From Lepisosteus oculatus (taxonomy: Eukaryota > Chordata > Actinopteri > Semionotiformes > Lepisosteidae), in NCBI RefSeq assembly GCF_040954835.1, contig NC_090711.1:9059501-9123500 (forward strand): a DNA stretch of 64,000 nt. The letters run 5' to 3'. Both the position numbers and the translations under genes were made by a program. The notes beneath the pieces were generated by a model, which saw only the letters and a program-made list of their open reading frames with translations, made no database searches and had not been told where the DNA came from. Each line of letters begins with the position of its first letter. Positions within the stretch are counted from its first letter, which is position 1. This document shows positions 58,507 through 64,000 of the stretch, piece by piece.

Positions 58507-59445
58507 ATGGAGATGGCCAGGCCGGTGTACTGCTGGCAGCAGCCCCTGCGAGGGGGTTCCCCGACGGAGCTGGCCCTCCCCAGGAACCTCAGCAACATCT
58601 CCAGGCGGTACTTCTCCGTTCAGCTGGCTGACGGATTCGGGGAGGAAGCGGCTGGCAAGAGGAAGCCTGTGAGCATCCGCCCGCCAGCCCCCCGAGAGCC
58701 CCCGTGCAGTAAGACCCCAAACGACTCGCCCCCCCACTGCGAGCCCAAGCCGAAACCCATCATCCGGAGGAGAGCTCGGTCGCTGCCCAGCTCTCCTCAC
58801 AGGCGCCGGGGCTCTCTAAAGGACAGTGGCAGTCAGCGGGTGCGCTTTGTGGACTCTCTGGGGTTGGACCTGGCAGAAGTCAAGGTCTTCCGAGCTGGGG
58901 ACGACCCCTCGGTGCCCCTGCACGTTCTCTCCCGGCTTCTGCTCAGCTCCGAGCTGGCCTCCGGGAGGCAGTTGGAAATCCCCTTGCACTACCTGCAAGC
59001 GGACTACCCCGCCCAGCCTGGGGACCGCGTGGATTTCCATCAGCGCCTCCGTCACCAGAGGGTGTGCCTGGAGAGGGCTCTGTGCTCCGAGCTGGGGATC
59101 ACGGGCTCCGTGTGGGTCCTCAACCTGGCCTTTGAGAAGGAAGTCGGCCTACGCTATTCCTTCACGGGGTGGAAGAGCAGCGCCGACACCAAGGCATGCT
59201 GGGAGTCCAGTGTGCGTGAGGACAGGGCGGATGGTGGCCCGGGCTCGGACCAGTTCAGGTTCCACCTGCCTGTGCCGCCCTTCATCCTGCACCCCGGGGC
59301 CACCTTGGAGTTTGCGATCTGCTACCGTGTTGCAGGAGCTGAATTCTGGGACAACAACGATGGGCGCAACTACAGCTTTACGTGCCACAGCTACAAACTG
59401 ACGGTGCCCAAGGAGTGCGAAGACAGCTTGGTGCACTTCATCTAA
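58507..59445 (+). CDS. PPP1R3D: PP1 regulatory subunit 3D (glycogen-targeting, R6)
   Basis: PPP1R3D brings protein phosphatase 1 to glycogen, where it activates glycogen synthase. The CDS is one exon, 312 aa from MEMARPVYCW (human about 299). I chose this ATG because an acceptor-like ttcacttgtag ends at 58,480, so the longer frame from 58,396 would start in an intron; the ATG at 58,513 is an equally possible start. Visible parts: 14-3-3-type motif RARSLPSSP (about 89-97), PP1-docking RVRF (111-114) in RVRFVDSLGLDLAEVKVF, and a CBM21 carbohydrate-binding module (about 175-305) with VWVLNLAFEKEVGLRYSFTGW and the signature WDNNDGRNYSF (281-291). GC content and CpG are high. A poly(A) signal lies at 59,858. 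It diverges from FAM217B. Confidence 0.97.
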   Translation: MEMARPVYCWQQPLRGGSPTELALPRNLSNISRRYFSVQLADGFGEEAAGKRKPVSIRPPAPREPPCSKTPNDSPPHCEPKPKPIIRRRARSLPSSPHRRRGSLKDSGSQRVRFVDSLGLDLAEVKVFRAGDDPSVPLHVLSRLLLSSELASGRQLEIPLHYLQADYPAQPGDRVDFHQRLRHQRVCLERALCSELGITGSVWVLNLAFEKEVGLRYSFTGWKSSADTKACWESSVREDRADGGPGSDQFRFHLPVPPFILHPGATLEFAICYRVAGAEFWDNNDGRNYSFTCHSYKLTVPKECEDSLVHFI

Positions 59446-59857
59446 AGGTGAAACGGCGATATGGATGTAACGCGCAGCGACGCATCAGGCTCGTTAGGTT
59501 TGACATCGATTTCTTCACACATACTGTAGTTCTTACTGTTTTTTTATTAAACAATTCAGAGATGAGTGCTGCTGTTCCTGGAAATCCACAATCTAGAAGC
59601 TTGACGTGTATCTTTAAATCACCAATTGTTAAATACTAAGACCCAAATTAGGCAAACCAGGTCTCTCACAGAGAATTAAAAGGGCAGGCACATTGAAATA
59701 TGCACTTTCTTTATCTGTCAAGCAGCCTGCACTGAGTATTATGTCTCTCACCTAATGATATAGAGTTCCTATTCAGATCACAATAACCTTTTGTAAAAAA
59801 AACAACAGGAAATACATTTTTAATTAAGTACACTTAAAACATCTTGCCTGTCCTGAC

Positions 59858-59863
59858 AATAAA
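59858..59863 (+). terminator. PPP1R3D: Poly(A) signal, PPP1R3D
   Basis: AATAAA 413 bp after the stop codon, followed by a TG/T-rich stretch (gttcttatgttat). It is the first canonical plus-strand signal downstream that I noticed. Confidence 0.5.
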
Positions 59864-59869
59864 GTTCTT

Positions 59870-61170
59870 ATGTTATCAAGCCTAATTATACATGACATGG
59901 TTTTAGTTTGCTCTGGTCCTCTAGCCTGTTTGTTTTCTACCAGTAATGCAATAACAAAGGTCTTAGTAAATCCGCTATTTTTGAATGGTTCTCTGTACTG
60001 CATTAAATGAGATCTCCCCTGCTGTCCAGCAGAGTCTTCCCATCACCTGGCCTATCTCTGTTCCTTTGGCTCTGCTGTTCACTCCTCCTCTTTTAGTAAG
60101 GAATTTGGGTGCTACTTTGGAGCTACTCTCTTATAAAACCTCTCTCCCCTTCTCCTTAGTATTTACTTGCTTCTTATTCCTCCAAAGACTCAGTCAAAAC
60201 CTTAATTTTTAAAGTGAGATTCATCCAGAGGCCTTGTGGAACAAAAAAAACACAAGACAAGAAATCATACTGTGCGCTATTAAAACTTATGTTTATTAAA
60301 TTCTATTCACAATACCATACAGAACATTACTGGTGAAAAGGCAAAATAATCTTTTACAAGTTCTAAAAATAGTGATAGACTCAGAAAAAGTATATGGACT
60401 GAGCGATGGAGTTCCATGACTTTGGCACACGAAGTGAGAAGACCCATAGTTAACATCCAGGTCTTAGAAATAGGCAGGAATCCAGCATCTACTGAATGCA
60501 AAGCATGGATCATGTGAGTGTAGAATGGCAGCCCATCTCAACAGGCTAAAGCAAAAGATATCGAGAGGATCCATCTTTAACTCCTGATGTAGTATACTGT
60601 ATATAAGAATGTCTCTTGTCTGAAACATTTTATACCTTCAATAGGGAGGATTATGAAAGAACTTGATTAAATGATCTGTTCTTCTGCATAGTACCAAGTC
60701 GTCTTCGCAAGAAAAGTCACAGGAGACTGGAACAAAATTTCTTACCATGTTGTTCAGTCTAACACTAGAGAATCCTTCACGGATTCTTGGGATTTGAAAG
60801 AAGTTATTAGCAAAAACATGAACAAGATGGTCTGAATAATACCTGCTGTAATCTTTACGTTCTTAATACAGTAGGGTGGTCCTTGTAAAATCTAAGATAG
60901 ATGACTGTAAAGTAGTCCTTGCAAGATCTCCTGCCCCAGCTCCTCAAACTGCAGATCATCCAGACCTCTGCTGCTTGTTTTGTTCTTTCCCAACTTAATT
61001 GCATCTGTGCTGTTCCCTTATTTCCCACTGGGCACCTGTGTCTCCCTGTAAAGCGGACTGTAAAACAGGAACTGCAGTCCCCATTTTTCAGATGGGTTGT
61101 AAAATCTTGGTATCAAAATAAATTCATTGAGGGTACAGAAAACTTTTACAAATTTCAGATTAAGCACAAA
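59870..61170. other. Downstream flank of PPP1R3D, nothing recognised
   Basis: AT-rich DNA with no exon or clear repeat. Part of it could be an extended PPP1R3D 3' UTR. Confidence 0.4.
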
Positions 61171-61179
61171 ATCCTAAAC

Positions 61180-61477
61180 TTTGTGAAAGTACTGTACGGT
61201 CGCCGTTGTTGTCGCAAACCCACGGTATCGCCACAGGCGAGGGTTTGCGCCAATTGTGACGTGATGGGGCTCTTCCTGGTCACTAGTCACCGTGATGACA
61301 TTCGCAGAAAGTTTCCAACGTGATCTGCATGCAGAGTTAACAAGCTTAATATTTCGGCAAAACCATCTCAAAGTCAAGAGCAATATTTCTATTGGATTAA
61401 AAGAGATGTATTCGGAAGAGACTTCACCGGAAGTTTTGTTGCCTCATTCTGAATCGCAGACAATGACGGCAACATGG
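61180..61477 (+). repeat. Promoter-like dispersed repeat, copy B
   Basis: This is the more compact copy of the element in FAM217B intron 3. It retains 'aattgtgacgtgatg', 'tcactagtcac', 'agagcaatatttctattgga' and 'ttttgttgcctc'. It also carries an ETS core ACCGGAAGT near 61,431, absent from copy A. Confidence 0.75.
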
Positions 61478-62990
61478 CGCTGCGCATACCTGGAAACGTA
61501 ATCTATTTTCTATTGTATATTGGAGTTTTTTACAAGTGACCGTGTCCATTTTACTTTTACTGTGGTTTGAAACGCACTCATCAATGCTGATTCTTTTTTA
61601 ACCCCGAAAAATACAAATAGAGACGCAGTTCCCCCTTAAGTCCCTCCTCAGTAGTTGGGTTAGATCATAATGAAAGCAAGGTTGGAAGTTTACAGTAAAA
61701 CGTGGCTCACCAAGCTGAGAGAATGGCCGCCTATCCAAAAGCACAAGTTGCCCCAACCCCCCCCCCCCCCTGCCTATTGTGAGGAGTGAGGTAGGGGGTT
61801 TGCTGTTGATGGGGAGACAGGGAGGGAGAATTCGAGAGAGAGCTGTAAAGGGAAGTCCTGGGTGCGAGAGCTACAGTATATACGTAAGAGAGAGAAAGTG
61901 TATGTGCTTAGAGTCCCGCCTTCCTCCCAAACATCTTTGGGAAAACGTCATGAAGCCCATGGAGTGTTTGTACTCCTCAGACTTCAGCATTCTTCCAGTT
62001 GCCAAGACAAAGTCCCAACCCCTGGGGGACTTCAGCTGTTTTGCTGCTCCAAGGCTGCTGACTGATTTCCCAGCTCACATTAGATGGACTCTAGTCTCAT
62101 GTCGGCAGCCCTTTCAGATCTTATCTATAACGTCACAACAGCTTTTATATACAACATCCTTTCATTCTTTTTACTGTAATTCATTTTGTGCACACATCAC
62201 ATTGACTTGCCTTTGCCGTAAGTGTAAGGTGCTTTGAGATCATGTATCATTAAATTTTGTATTTGAAATAAAATGATTGTGATGAGAGTGGTTATTTTTG
62301 CATGGTGTGTGACAGGTGTTATGTAAATACAATTTCCCCCCCTTTTCTTATTCATAGATTAAAGTAATCCCTTACAGAAGCAACTTGAAACTGTAATGTA
62401 CTTTTTTTCTGAGTAGGTTTCTTCAACACAGTTGCATGCCTGTTGAAGAAAATGAGGGAAAGAGGCATCTGGTCAGAATTCCTGTTTATCTTTTATAGCT
62501 ACATTATCACCTAGTAAATAGAAACAACCTAATAAACTTGCAGTGTTATCTAAACATTCGACTCAAAAAGACCAATTAACACCATACCTTTCTTGGTACA
62601 GTATATCACATGAACAGCTGAGGTTCACCTACTGGGTTTATTAACCTGCATTTTATTGTGTGCTACTGTACTTGTTCACTCCTGGAAAAACGGACACTTT
62701 GTGAAGAGGTTCGAGTGTTTGTTTTAAGTTCAATCTTTCAGCTTCTAGAGTGGCTGTAATAACCACGATGATGATGATAGGGTTTGAACATTACTTGGTT
62801 TTCATAACTAAATAATCTCAAGGATAACGTCGGTCGACCCTGGCTTACGCTTTGGTAAGGTGTTTTTTTTTTTAATAGGTAAGAAAACGTTAGAAAAATA
62901 TATAGCAACTCCTGGGAAAGACCATTCTTTGGAAGTTATCGTGACCTTTGAAAGTTATGTAAAACGATAGAAGGAATAAGTACATGGATA
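61478..62990. other. Non-coding stretch; C-homopolymer
   Basis: A C-run (CCCCAACCCC followed by more C) at 61,751-61,770 is a slippage-prone tract. The 152-codon frame at 61,779-62,237 shows no known domain. Confidence 0.4.
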
Positions 62991-62994
62991 TAGA

Positions 62995-63205
62995 AATCTA
63001 ACCAGTTGGACCGGTTAAGGGGAGGTGCCGGTGCTCGAGCCTCACCGCTGTCTCAGCTCTTAGCGTTTCCCGCGCCCGGCTGGCCTGTCGCGTGCCGCTC
63101 CGGTGACTGGAAACCGCAGAAGAGCGGTTGGCTTTCACGGTCTAACTTATTGATTCTCGCACCTGTCACTAATGGATGTTTCATTTTTACCGTCGAAATC
63201 CGTCA
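62995..63205 (+). promoter_or_regulatory. Small CpG island, possible start of the next gene
   Basis: CpG is concentrated here (gaccggtt, gtgccggtgctcgag, gcgtttcccgcgcccgg, tgtcgcgtgccgctccgg, aagagcggttgg). A donor-like ACT|GTAAGT follows near 63,397. No coding exon was recognised before the window ends. From human synteny next to PPP1R3D, SYCP2 would be a candidate for the gene to the right, but no SYCP2 sequence is visible. Confidence 0.45.
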
Positions 63206-64000
63206 AATATAGTCATGTCTTTTTAATGACATTCATGTTGTAATTTCTTGAAGAACATTCCATCGAGATTAAAACGTATTAAAGGTTTGTTTGACTGTTT
63301 TGTATTGAATTATGAATTTGGCCTGTATGTGTTATTAACGTGATGCCGATGATCATCTAATCAAAACAGATCCGATCGCCTGAAGCTTCAATGAACTGTA
63401 AGTTTTCCATTTCTTTTGTCTTTTAAAAGTCCGTTCCGGTCTCTCGTTATTGTACTATATACCACAGCCTCGCATTTTTCTCAGTGGACTCTGCAATTTT
63501 GGGTTAATTAATGACGTTATTTATTTCTGTGGTACGTGTCATTAATGATGGGATCTTAGACCAGCTCTAATGTTTAAAAGCTGCTTCACAGAATGGCCCA
63601 TGGCAAAATGAGAACGAGTTACTGTTCATAGAATTAAGGAATGAAATAGCCCACAGATTTTAGAGTGCATAGTACGGTAGACGTGAGAAAAACGTTCGTA
63701 GCCCTCATCAACAGACATTTAACAGGAAACACAATAAATTGAGGAGCATCTTCGTTTGTACCAGGTTATTTCGATTAGCACCGTTGTAGGCGTTTTGCAT
63801 CACAGAAACAATGTAGGTACCTTCATTGATTGCCACTTGCAAAAATGAATTCATTTTATATGACTATTTTGTTTTAGTTCCCAGTTTCTACTGTTGTAGG
63901 GAACATGTTAGTAAAAACAATCACTGGTGGAAACGCTCCATGTCATATACCAGATAACCAGATTTCAGCCTCAGTGTAATAAATCTAATTAGTGTCCATT
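63206..64000. other. Right edge, nothing recognised
   Basis: Moderate CpG retention and no exon that I can support. It could be the first intron of a gene starting in the CpG island to the left. Confidence 0.35.

Noticed and set aside
58826-59401. 191-codon alternative frame over PPP1R3D
   Set aside because: A shadow frame in GC-rich coding DNA; the RVRF and WDNNDGRNYSF motifs lie in the other frame.

Overview
The window looks like nuclear DNA of a ray-finned fish. Genes are split by GT-AG introns, the background is AT-rich and CpG-poor, and CpG is retained mainly around promoters. The interspersed repeats are of fish type: tRNA-headed SINE relics, one 5S rRNA-headed SINE and a Tc1/mariner scrap. 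A non-teleost such as gar or bowfin is my best guess, from repeat style only.

Layout. Positions 1 to about 39,500 contain no exon I can recognise. They hold SINE relics, a 39-bp minisatellite (2.76-3.06 kb), a CpG-retaining block with no assigned gene (8.3-11.1 kb), and one unlisted 55-codon ORF with a possible membrane segment (37.8-37.9 kb). From 39.6 to 48.5 kb lies TTLL9 on the + strand (14 coding exons, 435 aa, all splice phases consistent), preceded by an RFX X-box-like motif. PDRG1 (minus, 5 exons, 131 aa, 49.2-50.9 kb) is tail-to-tail with TTLL9. FAM217B (minus, 4 coding exons, 545 aa, 53.5-56.6 kb) and PPP1R3D (plus, intronless CDS, 312 aa, 58.5-59.4 kb) are head-to-head across a CpG-rich interval that carries a ZNF143/STAF-like motif. 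The right end (59.9-64 kb) holds no recognised CDS. It has a second copy of a promoter-like repeat also found in a FAM217B intron, and a small CpG island at 63.0-63.2 kb that may start the next gene.

The genes do not form one pathway. TTLL9 is a ciliary/flagellar tubulin glutamylase, PDRG1 is a prefoldin-like subunit, PPP1R3D targets PP1 to glycogen, and FAM217B is a protein of unknown function. The notable point is linkage: in human, TTLL9-PDRG1 sit at 20q11.21 and PPP1R3D-FAM217B at 20q13.33, yet here they are contiguous. I found no retrovirus, Polinton, CRISPR array or toxin gene.
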